NCBI GenBank assembly: GCA_015062605.1
Contig: SUUI01000009.1
Span: forward strand, 1 to 64,000
Reading direction: 5' to 3'
DNA: 64,000 nt
DNA from: Eggerthellaceae bacterium
GTDB lineage: Bacteria > Actinomycetota > Coriobacteriia > Coriobacteriales > Eggerthellaceae
Shown here: positions 34,168 through 44,516 of the stretch, piece after piece
How positions within the stretch are numbered: position 1 is the stretch's first letter
Layout of the letters: each line of letters begins with the position of its first letter
Notes under the pieces: generated by a model
What the model saw: only the letters and a program-made list of their open reading frames with translations
Database searches by the model: none
What the model was told of the DNA's origin: nothing
Made by a program: the position numbers and the translations under genes

Positions 34168-35121
34168 CTACTTCATCAATGCTTCACCATAACCGAATCT
34201 GCGGATCTGATTCGCATCTCGACGCCAGTTCTTGCGCACCTTGACCGAAAGGTCCAAATAAACCTTACACCCAAGTAACTGCTCAAGATCTGCCCGCGCT
34301 TGCGTACCGATCTTCTTTATAGCAGCGCCCTTTTTCCCGATGATGATGCCTTTCTGGCTTTCTCGCTCCACGTAGACGTTGGCATATATGTGCTCGATGC
34401 CCTTTGCATCATCGTATTCCATATCTTCAACCTGCACCCCAATGGCATGAGGGATCTCGTCTTCGAAATGAAGCAGGATCTTCTCGCGGATGAATTCAGC
34501 TATGATCACCTCAATCGGTTGGTCGGTATCCATGTCCTTAGGAAACCATGCAGGTCCTTCGGGAAGGAAGAACACGACCTCTTCAAGGAAAGCATCAAGG
34601 TTATATCCGCTTACCGAAGAGCATGCTACCATCGCGTCCCATGCGCAAAGCGATTCAGCAGCTTGGGCCTGGGCAGCAATCTGGTCAGAAGTTGCGATAT
34701 CGGTTTTCGTAAGGACGCAGATGCGCTTTGCACGGACGTCTTTCAACTGGGCAGCAACCCACTCGTCTCCCCTGCCAATCGGAGCAGATGAATCGATAAG
34801 CATGGCAACGACGTCAACGTCCTCGAGTGCCTTTATGGCTGAAACGTTGAGTTGTTCTCCCAGCGCATCATGTGGCTTATGCAGGCCAGGAGTGTCGACA
34901 AGTATCACCTGATAGTCGTCGGAGGTTATGATGCCGCGAAAGCGATGCCTCGTCGTCTGCGCTGTATCCGAGGTGATAGCGATCTTCTTGCCCACGAGCG
35001 CATTGAGAAGAGTCGACTTACCGGCATTCGGGCGTCCGATCAGCGTAACGAAACCTGATTTATACCCTTCTTTGAATGCAGGATACGAGCTGTTGTTTGC
35101 GAAATACTCGTCCAAATCCAT
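34168..35121 (-). CDS. era: GTPase Era
   Basis: A 317-residue GTPase needed for maturation of 16S rRNA and the 30S subunit. G1 is GRPNAGKST (about residues 28-36), G3 DTPGLHKP and G4 TKTD. The C-terminal KH domain includes GIIIGKKGAAIKKIG (about 255-269) and binds the 3' end of 16S rRNA. It has a short N-terminal extension of about 20 residues. It follows dgkA and ybeY, the common ybeY-dgkA-era order. Confidence 0.97.
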   Translation of the reverse strand: MDLDEYFANNSSYPAFKEGYKSGFVTLIGRPNAGKSTLLNALVGKKIAITSDTAQTTRHRFRGIITSDDYQVILVDTPGLHKPHDALGEQLNVSAIKALEDVDVVAMLIDSSAPIGRGDEWVAAQLKDVRAKRICVLTKTDIATSDQIAAQAQAAESLCAWDAMVACSSVSGYNLDAFLEEVVFFLPEGPAWFPKDMDTDQPIEVIIAEFIREKILLHFEDEIPHAIGVQVEDMEYDDAKGIEHIYANVYVERESQKGIIIGKKGAAIKKIGTQARADLEQLLGCKVYLDLSVKVRKNWRRDANQIRRFGYGEALMK

Positions 35122-35147
35122 AAGCTTACTCCGTTACCCGTCCAACT

Positions 35148-35549
35148 CTAAAGCAATGATATAAGCCGACACAACGCAGGGATGTATATGATGGCGGCCA
35201 CAACAAGCGAGCCTATCGCGCAGATAAGCACCGCACCTGCAGAGCAATCCTTCGCTCGTTTTGCAAGCTCATGGTATTCAGGAGATACGAGATCGACGAG
35301 AGCTTCAAGTGCTGTATTGAGCACTTCAAGAGAAAGCACGAGGCAAATACAGAGTATGACTGCAAGCCATGAAGCAGCATCGATGCGCAACGCAAAACCG
35401 AGAACGACCGCAGCAATGGCGAAGCATAGATGTATTCGCATGTTGCGCTCGTCGAACGCGTTTCTCACACCCTGCAAAGCACAAGCGAACGAACGTGCAA
35501 GCGTCTGGGATTTGCCTTGCTTATGTTCTTTATGCTCTGCGGTGCTCAA
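35148..35549 (-). CDS. dgkA: Diacylglycerol/undecaprenol kinase
   Basis: A 133-residue membrane kinase of the DgkA family. In Gram-positive lineages it phosphorylates undecaprenol for cell-wall lipid recycling. The family motif is EVLNTALEALVDLVSPEYHELAKRAKD (about residues 76-102) and three membrane helices are visible. I chose a TTG start at 35549 because AGGTGGAG lies 8 bp upstream and TTGA overlaps the ybeY stop. An in-frame ATG at 35573 would overlap ybeY by 28 bp. The start is therefore inferred. Confidence 0.9.
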   Translation of the reverse strand: MSTAEHKEHKQGKSQTLARSFACALQGVRNAFDERNMRIHLCFAIAAVVLGFALRIDAASWLAVILCICLVLSLEVLNTALEALVDLVSPEYHELAKRAKDCSAGAVLICAIGSLVVAAIIYIPALCRLISLL

Positions 35550-36025
35550 CGGATAAACTCCACCTGGAACCATTCGCTTAGAAGCTCTTTCTCGCGAGCC
35601 TCCATGACTTCGGCTTCATCGTCGGTCATATGGTCGTAGCCGCACAGATGTAAAAGCCCATGCGTGAGAAGAAGCGAGAGCTCTTGGATAAAGGTGTTGC
35701 CATATTCCGCGCACTGCGATTCGGCAACGTCAGGTGCGATGACGATATCTCCAAGCTCATAAACGGAATCGCCTTCCATGTTGATTTCTGAAAAACCGCC
35801 ATCATCCTCTGCACCGTCGCACTCGAACGAAAGCACATCGGTCGGCCCGACGATGCCACGGTATTCCTCGTTGAGCTCTGCGATGCGCTCGTTATCGACG
35901 AAGCTTATCGAAACCTCAGTGTTTACCGGACAACCCTCGTGCTCAAGGACGAACAATGCAAGCTCTCCAAGCGCAAGCTGTGCAAGATCGCCTTCGCGGT
36001 ATTCATAGTTGAATTGGATATCCAT
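35546..36025 (-). CDS. ybeY: Endoribonuclease YbeY
   Basis: A 159-residue metal-dependent RNase involved in 16S rRNA 3' maturation and ribosome quality control. The zinc-binding signature HGLLHLCGYDH (about residues 122-132) carries the three histidines. The upstream TDVLSFECDG segment is also typical. It is coupled to dgkA by overlapping stop and start codons. It follows mtaB by 43 bp. Confidence 0.96.
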   Translation of the reverse strand: MDIQFNYEYREGDLAQLALGELALFVLEHEGCPVNTEVSISFVDNERIAELNEEYRGIVGPTDVLSFECDGAEDDGGFSEINMEGDSVYELGDIVIAPDVAESQCAEYGNTFIQELSLLLTHGLLHLCGYDHMTDDEAEVMEAREKELLSEWFQVEFIR

Positions 36026-36068
36026 ACGCGCCTCTCAGTTAAATCTCGAACCTATTGCGTTTCCACGC

Positions 36069-37307
36069 TCATAGTACCACGCACGAACCTCGTTCGATGC
36101 GAGCGCGCACCATGGACCCTAAAGGAACATTTCTGCTCACTTTAACCTCGTGATAACTCTCAGTAAGCCCGCGCCCAGCTCGTTCGACAATGACAAGCTC
36201 TTCATCCCCGAAACGGCCGTCCACGTCCTGCTCGCGCAATTCATCCGAAAGAACCCTCAAAACCGCACTTCGTACGCGCTTTGTATCGGAATCGATCTGA
36301 TCGGGGCGTATAGCAGCGGGAGTACCCTTACGGCGCGAATACGGAAATACGTGAATCTTCGAGAATCTGCATGCGCGTGCAAGCTCAAGTGTTTGTGTGA
36401 AATCTTGATCTGTCTCTCCAGGGAAACCGACGATGATATCAGTTGAAATCGAAATCTTTGGAACATGCGCATAGAGCCTACCGATGAGATCGAGATACTC
36501 ACGCGCATCGTAAGGTCGTGACATTTCGGAAAGAACTTTTGACGAGCCCGATTGAACCGGAATGTGAAGATGACGGCAAACCCTACCTTCAGACGATGCC
36601 AGAAGCTCGATAAACGCATCATCGATATCGCATGGCTCGATGCTCGATAACCTTAACCGCATCGCAGGAATTCCCCGCTCATCAACCGCATCGGTTGCTC
36701 TGAGCACCTCGGAAACAAGATCGGTGATACCCATTTCGCCATCACGATACGATCCTAGGTTGATACCAGCGAATACAAGCTCACGAACACCTGCTTCCAT
36801 GTACCTGCGAGCTTCGTCGATGACGGCGAAAGAAGGCTTGCTCCAAATCTTCCCACGCGCCGTATGGACGATGCAGTATGTGCACGCATTAGCGCAGCCG
36901 TCCTGAACCTTTATGCCGACACGAGTTCGGAAGCGCTCCCCCACGCGTAAGGCATCGCTTGCCGAAGAAGGTTTTGAAGGGAGTATCTTCTCGATGTGCG
37001 ATTCGAGATTGGGCTTCGATACGATGACGATCCTCGGATCGATTGCGGCGAGTTCATCTGAGTCGATAGCAGCTGCGCATCCTGTGACGATGATTGTCGC
37101 TTCGTCATTGGAACGTAGGGCCTGACGAATCGCTTTACGTGTTTTCTTCTGAGCCTCTCCCGTTACCGTGCACGTATTGACAACGATGATGTCAGCGTCT
37201 TCCTCTCTGTCAGCAATCCATTGGGAACGCTGGGCCAAAGCAAGTAGCGAGTCGGATTCAACACGATTAACCTTGCAACCGAGATTGACTACGTAAAGGC
37301 CGCTCAT
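36069..37307 (-). CDS. mtaB: tRNA (N6-threonylcarbamoyladenosine(37)-C2)-methylthiotransferase
   Basis: A 412-residue radical SAM enzyme that converts t6A37 to ms2t6A37 in tRNA for ANN codons. It is the third MiaB-family member in the window. It has NLGCKVNRVESD at the N-terminus, VNTCTVTGEA, VTGCAA, and the radical SAM motif CANACTYCIVHTARG (about residues 140-154). The C-terminal TRAM region appears shortened. The NLGCKVN/ANACTYC pattern separates it from MiaB and RimO. Its ATG overlaps the rsmE stop, so the two are coupled. Confidence 0.94.
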   Translation of the reverse strand: MSGLYVVNLGCKVNRVESDSLLALAQRSQWIADREEDADIIVVNTCTVTGEAQKKTRKAIRQALRSNDEATIIVTGCAAAIDSDELAAIDPRIVIVSKPNLESHIEKILPSKPSSASDALRVGERFRTRVGIKVQDGCANACTYCIVHTARGKIWSKPSFAVIDEARRYMEAGVRELVFAGINLGSYRDGEMGITDLVSEVLRATDAVDERGIPAMRLRLSSIEPCDIDDAFIELLASSEGRVCRHLHIPVQSGSSKVLSEMSRPYDAREYLDLIGRLYAHVPKISISTDIIVGFPGETDQDFTQTLELARACRFSKIHVFPYSRRKGTPAAIRPDQIDSDTKRVRSAVLRVLSDELREQDVDGRFGDEELVIVERAGRGLTESYHEVKVSRNVPLGSMVRARIERGSCVVL

Positions 37308-38095
37308 CAGCGTGTTCCGCCTAATTGGCCAAGTTCGTACAATGCGAGTGCCGGGGCAACGATGCCGGCGGTTTCAGTACGAAGGATGCTCGAACCCAAG
37401 CTGATGACGTGGGATGCCTCATTAGACGAGCGCAGGATATCGACCTCTGTGGGCTCCAAACCTCCTTCTGGACCAACTACGATGATCAGAGGTGATTCTT
37501 TCATGAAACTAGAACAATCCATACCAAGAAGCGCATTATGCAGCGTCTGAGTAAAGTCAGCTTCTTCCCAACAAATAAGTATGCCGTTTGCATGAACCGC
37601 CCATTCTGCGAGCTGGACGGTATCCATCACGGGAAGGATCGAAGGGATGCTTTGCTGACCTGACTGCATCGCTGCGCTTTTCAAGATCGCCTGCCAACGC
37701 TCGCGTTTCGATTGCTCTTTCGAAGCAGCGATTCTCACAACGCTTCGCTTCGATGCATATGGGATAAACGCTGATACGCCAAGTTCTGTAGCATGACGAA
37801 TTACGAGCTCGAATCTATCGGCCTTCGCAAGACCTTGCGCTAGAACGACATAGGGACGTGCAGCTACCGAATCGACATGCAAGGCGATGCGCACAATGGG
37901 AAGCTTTCCTTCGAATCCAACGATAGCGCATTCGAAATAATCCCCTTGCGCATCGATTACCGCAATATGCTCTTCTTCCTTTAGTCTTAGCACGGAAACA
38001 TGCTTGGCATCGTCATCCGCCAATTGGAGTACGAACGTCTCATCAGTCTCGTTAGAGAGGACCTGCTTTTCAAGGAAAAACCGCGTCAGAGACAC
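37307..38095 (-). CDS. rsmE: 16S rRNA (uracil(1498)-N3)-methyltransferase
   Basis: A 262-residue SPOUT methyltransferase that methylates U1498 of 16S rRNA. The N-terminal PUA-like part holds DAKHVSVLRLKEEEHIAV. The knotted C-terminal part shows IVVGPEGGLEPTEVD (about residues 198-212) and SLGSSILRTETAGI (about 230-243), the family signatures for S-adenosylmethionine binding. It lies between dnaJ and mtaB, a common arrangement. Confidence 0.95.
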   Translation of the reverse strand: MSLTRFFLEKQVLSNETDETFVLQLADDDAKHVSVLRLKEEEHIAVIDAQGDYFECAIVGFEGKLPIVRIALHVDSVAARPYVVLAQGLAKADRFELVIRHATELGVSAFIPYASKRSVVRIAASKEQSKRERWQAILKSAAMQSGQQSIPSILPVMDTVQLAEWAVHANGILICWEEADFTQTLHNALLGMDCSSFMKESPLIIVVGPEGGLEPTEVDILRSSNEASHVISLGSSILRTETAGIVAPALALYELGQLGGTR

Positions 38096-38103
38096 ATAGA
38101 CTC

Positions 38104-39222
38104 CTAAATGAAGACGTCGCGAAGCTTTTGGAGAGGCGAACGAGGTGCAGCGACCTCCTCGCCCATATCTTCAGCAAGCTGTTCGAGCAATTCGCGTTGA
38201 TGCTTGGTTACCTTCTTCGGCACAAGAACGTTGACATGCACAAGCATGTCGCCACGGCTCGACGAGCGAAGCTTCGGCATGCCGAAGCCCCTGGTTTTAA
38301 CAACCTGCTCGTTCTGACATCCTTCAGGAATGCGCACCTTCACTTTCTCGTCAGGCAGGATACCGTCAACTTCGATCTCGGCGCCCAAGGTTGCCTGGAT
38401 GATCGAGATGTTGACGCGTGCATGCAGATGATCGCCGTCACGTTCGAAGAACTCATGCGGCAAAACACGGCACGTGACGATCAAGTCTCCCGAGCGCGCA
38501 CCGTTCATACCCGCTTCGCCGAAACCCGAAATACGCAATTGCTGGCCATCCCGAATACCTGCGGGAATATCCACTGAGACGCGTTGGCGATCGGGAACGC
38601 GACCTTGACCATCGCATTCAGGGCACGGATTCTCAATACTCGTGCCTGTGCCGTGACATGTTTGACACGTGCTCGCGGCTTGCATGTCACCCAAGAAAGT
38701 ATGCTGTACCGATATAACGCGACCGGTTCCATTGCAGGTCGGGCAAGTGACTTCCTTACCTCCTTCGCCAAGACCCGTTCCATCGCAATCCGAGCATGGT
38801 GCGAGCCTGTCGTATACGACCTCCTTCTTAACGCCCAATGCGGCCTCTTGAAGGGTAATGCGAATGCCGATGCCCATATCACGCCCATCACGACGAACGC
38901 CCGGGCTTGCAGCTGCACCGCCGAAGAAGGAACTGAAGATATCGCCCATGCCGCCAAACATGTCTTCAAAATCAACGTAACCGCCATAGGGCGAACTGCC
39001 GGCGGCACCGGGAATCGTACCGAAGCGATCATATTGCATGCGCTTATTCGGATCCGAAAGGACGTCATATGCCTCGTTTAGCTCCTTAAAGCGCTCCTCC
39101 GCATCCGGAGCCTTATTCACATCGGGATGCAATTCGCGCGCTTTGCGGCGGAAAGCTTTCTTTATCTCGTCGTCTGAAGCGCCTTTCGTAACGCCGAGCA
39201 CCTCGTACAAATCCTGCGCCAT
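38104..39222 (-). CDS. dnaJ: Chaperone protein DnaJ
   Basis: A 372-residue Hsp40 co-chaperone that stimulates DnaK. The J-domain (residues 1-67) carries HPD in [10 protein letters not shown] short glycine/phenylalanine region follows. Four CxxCxGxG zinc repeats span about 140-215 ([32 protein letters not shown]). The C-terminal substrate-binding domains are full length. It follows hrcA by 81 bp and so is probably controlled by the CIRCE element. There is no grpE or dnaK in the window, so another DnaJ may exist elsewhere. Confidence 0.97.
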   Translation of the reverse strand: MAQDLYEVLGVTKGASDDEIKKAFRRKARELHPDVNKAPDAEERFKELNEAYDVLSDPNKRMQYDRFGTIPGAAGSSPYGGYVDFEDMFGGMGDIFSSFFGGAAASPGVRRDGRDMGIGIRITLQEAALGVKKEVVYDRLAPCSDCDGTGLGEGGKEVTCPTCNGTGRVISVQHTFLGDMQAASTCQTCHGTGTSIENPCPECDGQGRVPDRQRVSVDIPAGIRDGQQLRISGFGEAGMNGARSGDLIVTCRVLPHEFFERDGDHLHARVNISIIQATLGAEIEVDGILPDEKVKVRIPEGCQNEQVVKTRGFGMPKLRSSSRGDMLVHVNVLVPKKVTKHQRELLEQLAEDMGEEVAAPRSPLQKLRDVFI

Positions 39223-39303
39223 ACTATCGAATTCCTTCTTTCATAATGCCCGCCATTTTCTGGCATCTGCGTAAGGCAGGCAATCGGGTCATTTCTTGAA
39301 ATC

Positions 39304-40314
39304 CTATAACTCCTCAAGCACCGAGCTTGCCACCCGGACGGCGTTGATGACCTTCGAGTAGTCCATTCGTGTTGGACCGATGACAGCGATGATGCCTGCA
39401 GAAGGCCCACGACCGTATTGGCTTGCGACGACCGATGCGCCCGACAAGCCTAAAGCGGCGTTCTCGCGACCTATTCGCACAAGCGGATCCTCGTCAGTGA
39501 CGGCAACCTCATCGAACAGCTCCATGAGTATCGCATCATCCTCAAGCACTTGGATAATCGGCATGAAAGCCTGAGAGTTCGAAAACTCCGGCTTGCTAAG
39601 CAAGGAGGCCAGGCCTATACGACGCGAGTGTGAAAGACCTGATTCACGTAAGCACGCTGAAACGCCATCGAGGATGGAGCGGATAGAGGGATTCGAGAGC
39701 GCCGGGATCGTCGATGCGGCGAGATCGGATTCCGCCTCCTGGATCGTGCGACCCAAGTACGTATCGTTCAAGAAATTCTGGATGCGCGCCAAATCATCCG
39801 AATGGATAGGATCGTCAAGGATGATGTGATGATTGAACACTTGCCCATCCTCGGTAACAAGAACGACGAGAGCATGATACGGCGTAAGTGACACCAATGA
39901 AATCTGCTTGATGGAAAGCGACAATACCGATGGCGCTACAACGATGCTCATGCAATCCGTCAGCCTTGCAAGTGCAACGGATGTTTGCTTGACAAGGCTA
40001 TCGATCTCGCTTGCATATTGGCGCATCTGCTCGATCTCAGAAGCGAAGCTGTCTTGGTCGATGGACGATTCCGTCTCCAACAGATGATCGACGAATGCAC
40101 GATACCCAAAATCAGTGGGAACACGACCTGCGGACGTATGCGGCTGAGAGATATACCCGTCATCCTCCAATACGGAAAGCTCGTTTCGGATCGTTGCGGA
40201 GCTCACGCCAAGCTGATAATTCTCGGTCAAAGTCCGAGAACCCACGGGAAGCGCACGAGCAACATATTCTTCTATAAGTGCTGCCAAAACACGCTGGCGC
40301 CTATCCGATAGCAC
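39304..40314 (-). CDS. hrcA: Heat-inducible transcription repressor HrcA
   Basis: A 336-residue repressor of heat-shock genes that binds CIRCE. The N-terminal winged helix (about residues 1-75, RRQRVLAALIEEYVARALPVGSRTL, then GVSSATIRNELSVLEDDGY) and the GAF-like C-terminal domain are both present. It ends with AVIGPTRMDYSKVINAV, typical of the family. The GTG at 40314 is preferred, with GGAGG six bases upstream; a nearby ATG is out of frame. A CIRCE element lies 47 bp upstream of the start, so the gene is autoregulated. Confidence 0.97.
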   Translation of the reverse strand: MLSDRRQRVLAALIEEYVARALPVGSRTLTENYQLGVSSATIRNELSVLEDDGYISQPHTSAGRVPTDFGYRAFVDHLLETESSIDQDSFASEIEQMRQYASEIDSLVKQTSVALARLTDCMSIVVAPSVLSLSIKQISLVSLTPYHALVVLVTEDGQVFNHHIILDDPIHSDDLARIQNFLNDTYLGRTIQEAESDLAASTIPALSNPSIRSILDGVSACLRESGLSHSRRIGLASLLSKPEFSNSQAFMPIIQVLEDDAILMELFDEVAVTDEDPLVRIGRENAALGLSGASVVASQYGRGPSAGIIAVIGPTRMDYSKVINAVRVASSVLEEL

Positions 40315-40360
40315 GTCATGCCTCCTTCTTGCGACGCGAAACTAAAAAGCCGCGACCATT

Positions 40361-40387
40361 TTAGCAGCCTCGAAGCACGAGTGCTAA
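40361..40387. promoter_or_regulatory. CIRCE operator of hrcA-dnaJ
   Basis: TTAGCAGCC, nine bases, GAGTGCTAA. The right arm is perfect; the left arm differs from the consensus TTAGCACTC at its last three positions by two bases. It lies between hemW and hrcA, where an HrcA-controlled promoter is expected. Confidence 0.85.
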
Positions 40388-40449
40388 GCAAGTACCATTT
40401 CTCTACGCAAGCGGCACATTATAGGAATATGGTTATTAAGAAAAAGGCA

Positions 40450-41559
40450 TCAGGGGGCAAGGTCGTAAATACGCCCATAAAGCTCATTGCCACACAGCCA
40501 GCCCTTATGCGTAGGACGATATCTCCCCTCTTCGCGGACGATAAGGCCATCTGCGCACAATTCATCCAAGGTAGCCTGCAATGCGGGAAGAAAGACGGAG
40601 GCCTTTGCGACGTCCTCAACTGATACGCCCTTTGCCAATCGCATGCCAAGCATGATGTCTTCGGCGACCATTTGGCTCTTGTTCAAATCGTCAAGCACTA
40701 TGCCGTCTCGGATGCGTCCACGACGCTCGTTGTTTTGAGTCATGGTGGTTGCGGAACGCCCTAAGCCAAGGTACGGGACACCAGTCCAGTACGCCACGTT
40801 ATGCGCGCTCTCATAACCGGGTAGCGCGTAGTTAGCGACCTCATAACGCGAAAAACCCGCTTTCACAAGGATGTGCTCGGCGCGTTCCATATGCAGAGCC
40901 TGCTCATCTTCATCGGGCTCGGGGAATTCGCCAGCTAATACCATGTTATTTAAAAGCGTATGCGGCTCGATGGTCAAAGGATACATGCTCACATGCTTGA
41001 CACCGCAAGATGCTGCTGTTGCAAGGCTATCCTCCAACGAGGCGATGCTTTGACCAGGAATGCCGCACATCAGATCTATGCTGACATTCTCGAAACGATG
41101 CTGCGCACAATCAATCGCTCTTTTTGCTTCAGATGAGGAATGGGATCTGCCCAAGATCTTGAGCACCTCGTCATCGAAGCTCTGTACGCCAATGGATAAA
41201 CGATTAACACCGAGTGCCCAGATATCTTTGATGATGGACTCATTGATGCTCTCCGGGTTCGCTTCCATCGTGAACTCGCGCACGTTCTCCAAACGGACCG
41301 AAACCGAGATCATATACAGAAGCTTCGTCAGCCGTGAGCTCCCGATGAAACTCGGCGTTCCTCCGCCAATGTAGATAGTCTCGATTTGCGCAAGCTCTCC
41401 CTCATTCGCCTTACGGCGAATCTGGATGCATAGATCATCGATGTACTCGTCGATGGCGGGATCTTCATGTGGGATTGCCGATGAATCGAAATCGCAGTAG
41501 AAGCAACGTTTAACGCAAAACGGGATATGCAGATACAAAGCCTTATAGGGATCGTGCAT
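40450..41559 (-). CDS. hemW: Heme chaperone HemW (radical SAM)
   Basis: A 369-residue radical SAM protein of the HemW/HemN-like family that binds and inserts heme rather than oxidising coproporphyrinogen. The motif CVKRCFYCDF (about residues 15-24) has the CxxxCxxC spacing. YIGGGTPSFI and GIPGQSIASLEDSL are also family marks. The HemN-type extra cysteine after the cluster motif is absent, which favours HemW. The ATG at 41559 has a perfect GAGGAGG and overlaps the end of dus by 17 bp. A longer frame upstream runs inside dus and is not used. Confidence 0.92.
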   Translation of the reverse strand: MHDPYKALYLHIPFCVKRCFYCDFDSSAIPHEDPAIDEYIDDLCIQIRRKANEGELAQIETIYIGGGTPSFIGSSRLTKLLYMISVSVRLENVREFTMEANPESINESIIKDIWALGVNRLSIGVQSFDDEVLKILGRSHSSSEAKRAIDCAQHRFENVSIDLMCGIPGQSIASLEDSLATAASCGVKHVSMYPLTIEPHTLLNNMVLAGEFPEPDEDEQALHMERAEHILVKAGFSRYEVANYALPGYESAHNVAYWTGVPYLGLGRSATTMTQNNERRGRIRDGIVLDDLNKSQMVAEDIMLGMRLAKGVSVEDVAKASVFLPALQATLDELCADGLIVREEGRYRPTHKGWLCGNELYGRIYDLAP

Positions 41560-42517
41560 CGATTTCCTCCTCAAGCTTTCCGAAGACCTTATCGAAATCC
41601 TCGACCGTATCGCATTCATCGAGTTCGCGGCGCACAGCCGAAGCACCGGGAAGACCAGCCATATACCACATGGCATGCTTGCGCATGCGAACGATATGCG
41701 TTCCTTCGCACACGGAGAGAAGATGCGCATGGCGACGCGCCATGGCAATCCGCTCGAGAGCGCTCGGGGGCTCAGGCGCATCCTTGCCACTCAAAACAGC
41801 TTTGATTTGCGTGAATATCCAAGGGTTTCCGCGAGCAGCACGTGCAACCATAACGGCATCGCACGACGTCTGCTCGATCATGGATAACGCATCATGAGCG
41901 CTTTTGATATCGCCATTCCCGATAACAGGTATCTCAAGCGCTTCCTTGACTCTCTCGATGCATCCCCAGTCTGCGGTCCCGTGATACATCTGTGCGGCGA
42001 ATCGGCCATGTACAGCACAGGCGCTTGCGCCCGCCTCCTGCATCCTCAGTCCAAAATCGACCGCACTTTCCTGATCTTGAGCGACTCCTCGACGGAATTT
42101 AACGGTTACGGGATGCGCTATGGCTCGCGAGACGGATTTCACGATATCGAAAGCAACATCGGGGTCTTTCATCAAAGCGGAACCCTCACCCTTTTTGATG
42201 ATCTTACGAACGGGACAACCCATGTTGATATCGATATACGCAAGATGATCCGACAATTCCTCCTCGACACGTGCGGCCTCTCGAGCGAGCACCCTGGGAT
42301 CATGTCCGAAAAGCTGAACCGCAACATGAGTCTCGTTAGATGCTAGATTGAGCAATCGGAAAGTACGTTCGTTGTCATAGGCCAGCCCTTGCGCGGAAAT
42401 CATCTCGGTATAAGTGAGATCAGCACCCGCTTCAAGGCACAGAAAACGAAACACCTCATCTCCCACACCTGCCATGGGACCTAAGATGACTTGATGGTTT
42501 CTAAAGAAATCGTACAC
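41543..42517 (-). CDS. dus: tRNA-dihydrouridine synthase
   Basis: A 324-residue FMN enzyme that reduces uridine to dihydrouridine in the tRNA D-loop. The barrel signature GPMAGVGDEVFRFLC is near the start. IDINMGCPVRKIIKKGEGSA (about residues 96-115) contains the catalytic cysteine. VHGRFAAQMYHG and IGNGDIKSA follow. It is closest to the DusB type, but the exact uridine target cannot be read from sequence. It directly follows lepA (adjacent stop and start). Confidence 0.94.
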   Translation of the reverse strand: MYDFFRNHQVILGPMAGVGDEVFRFLCLEAGADLTYTEMISAQGLAYDNERTFRLLNLASNETHVAVQLFGHDPRVLAREAARVEEELSDHLAYIDINMGCPVRKIIKKGEGSALMKDPDVAFDIVKSVSRAIAHPVTVKFRRGVAQDQESAVDFGLRMQEAGASACAVHGRFAAQMYHGTADWGCIERVKEALEIPVIGNGDIKSAHDALSMIEQTSCDAVMVARAARGNPWIFTQIKAVLSGKDAPEPPSALERIAMARRHAHLLSVCEGTHIVRMRKHAMWYMAGLPGASAVRRELDECDTVEDFDKVFGKLEEEIDARSL

Positions 42518-44323
42518 TTAGCCGTCGACCTTCAAAAGGGCCATGAATGCTTCTTGCGGAACCTCGACATTGCCAATCGCTTTCATGCGCTTTTTACCTT
42601 CGCGCTGTTTCTCGAGAAGCTTGCGTTTGCGGCTTATGTCACCACCATAGCATTTTGCCAGAACGTCCTTGCGCTTCGCCTTCACTGTCGTCCGGGCGAG
42701 CACGCGATTGCCAATGGCAGCCTGGATGGGCACCTCGAACAACTGCCGAGGGATAATCTCCTTCAACTTTATTGCTAGCTGATTGCCCCGCTCGTACGCC
42801 TTGTCCTTATGCACGATGAACGACAAGGCATCGACGGGTTTGCCAGAGAGAAGGATATCGAGTTTCACAAGATCGGCGTACCTGTACTCGTTGAACTCGT
42901 AGTCGAGGCTCGCGTATCCCTTCGTCGATGACTTGAGCCTGTCGAAATAATCCATAATGAGTTCAGAAAGTGGAATGTCCCATTGCATTTCAACTGTTGT
43001 CGGAGATAGATAGTTCATCCCCACAAACGAGCCACGACGAGCGATGGTTAAGTCCATGACAGCACCGACGTAATCAGGAGGAACGAGGATCTTCGCCTTA
43101 AGATACGGTTCCTCGATATGATCGATTTCCGCAGGATCGGGCATTTCCTGGGGAGAGTGGACGGAAACCATCGTACCGTTACGCTTGAAGATGTGATACT
43201 CGACCGAAGGGGCTGTAGCAAGAAGGTCGAGATTGAATTCGCGCTCTAGGCGTTCCTTGATGACTTCCATATGAAGCAAGCCTAAGAATCCAACACGGAA
43301 TCCGAAGCCAAGCGCATGTGATTTCTCGGGCTCCCATATAAGCGCAGGATCGTTGAGCGAGAGCTTCTCGAGCGCCTCTTTGAGGGGTTCGTACTGATCG
43401 CCATCAATTGGAAACAGGCCTGTAAACACCATGGGTTTGACTTCTCGGTATCCTGGCAAAGGCTCGACATCCATCGCATCGGCTGATGTGATGGTATCGC
43501 CGACTTTCACTTGGCTGACATCCTTAAGCCCGGTTACGAGATATCCAACCTCCCCGACACCAAGCTCGCTCGATGGCACTTCGCTAGGACGGCGCGTACC
43601 TACATCTTCCACCAAAGCGATCGTGCCCGTGGCAAGCATGCGGATGCGCTCGCCCTTATGGATCGAACCGTCGACGATACGTATCAGTGCGACGACCCCG
43701 CGATATGGATCGAAATACGAATCGAAAATCAAGGCTTTAAGCGGACCGTCCGCATTCCCTTCAGGAGCGGGAATCGCGTACACAATCGACTCTAAGAGCT
43801 CATGGATCCCCTCGCCCGTTTTACCTGAAGCGAGAACGGCATCATCAGCTGGAAGCGCTAGAGCCTCTTCGATATCCTCTCGCGTCCGCTCGGGATCGGA
43901 AGCTGGAAGATCGATCTTGTTAATAAGCGGTATGACTTCAAGGTTCGCATTCATAGCCAGCATGGCGTTTGCAACAGTTTGCGCTTCAACACCCTGTGTT
44001 GAATCAACGACAAGCACCGCTCCCTCGCATGCGGCGAGGCTGCGCGAAACCTCGTAGGTGAAGTCGACATGGCCTGGAGTATCAATTAAGTTGAAGTAAT
44101 AGGTCTCACCGTCATCTGCCGTGTAATCAACGCGAACAGCCTGGCTTTTAATGGTGATGCCGCGTTCGCGTTCGATGTCCATAGAGTCGAGCAATTGCTC
44201 CTTCATGTCTCGAGCGGCAACGGTACCGGTAAGCTCGAGGATTCGATCCGAAATTGTCGACTTCCCATGGTCGATATGGGCGATGATGGAAAAATTCCTA
44301 ATATGTTCACGATCGATGTTCAT
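42518..44323 (-). CDS. lepA: Elongation factor 4
   Basis: A 601-residue translational GTPase that acts on stalled or back-translocated ribosomes and aids 30S biogenesis. G1 is [10 protein letters not shown] (about residues 14-23), G3 DTPGH and G4 NKID. The EF-G-like domains follow, and the C-terminal domain unique to LepA ends with [26 protein letters not shown]. The length is normal. It leads the lepA-dus-hemW run. Confidence 0.97.
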   Translation of the reverse strand: MNIDREHIRNFSIIAHIDHGKSTISDRILELTGTVAARDMKEQLLDSMDIERERGITIKSQAVRVDYTADDGETYYFNLIDTPGHVDFTYEVSRSLAACEGAVLVVDSTQGVEAQTVANAMLAMNANLEVIPLINKIDLPASDPERTREDIEEALALPADDAVLASGKTGEGIHELLESIVYAIPAPEGNADGPLKALIFDSYFDPYRGVVALIRIVDGSIHKGERIRMLATGTIALVEDVGTRRPSEVPSSELGVGEVGYLVTGLKDVSQVKVGDTITSADAMDVEPLPGYREVKPMVFTGLFPIDGDQYEPLKEALEKLSLNDPALIWEPEKSHALGFGFRVGFLGLLHMEVIKERLEREFNLDLLATAPSVEYHIFKRNGTMVSVHSPQEMPDPAEIDHIEEPYLKAKILVPPDYVGAVMDLTIARRGSFVGMNYLSPTTVEMQWDIPLSELIMDYFDRLKSSTKGYASLDYEFNEYRYADLVKLDILLSGKPVDALSFIVHKDKAYERGNQLAIKLKEIIPRQLFEVPIQAAIGNRVLARTTVKAKRKDVLAKCYGGDISRKRKLLEKQREGKKRMKAIGNVEVPQEAFMALLKVDG

Positions 44324-44408
44324 ACCGTAAAACTCGTATCGACCTTTCTATTAAACCGATGAAACACGCCTAAATCATTGTAACGCGCTTCGCGCTATGC
44401 ATACGGAA

Positions 44409-44431
44409 AAAGGCTCCGTAGAGGAGCCTTT
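44409..44431 (-). terminator. Rho-independent terminator of rpsT
   Basis: A perfect 9-bp stem (AAAGGCTCC/GGAGCCTTT) with a 5-nt loop lies about 85 bp after the rpsT stop and reads into TTTTT on the minus strand. Confidence 0.8.
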
Positions 44432-44516
44432 CACCGTCTTGACATGCGGACAGACCCGCTGGTGTTTTTCGTAGGTGCGAGTATAGCACACCCTACGCTA
44501 TGCGCAAAGAAGCGAG

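Noticed and set aside
40450-41790. Longer hemW frame starting at 41790
   Set aside because: The extra 77 codons lie inside dus in another frame, while the ATG at 41559 has a perfect ribosome binding site.
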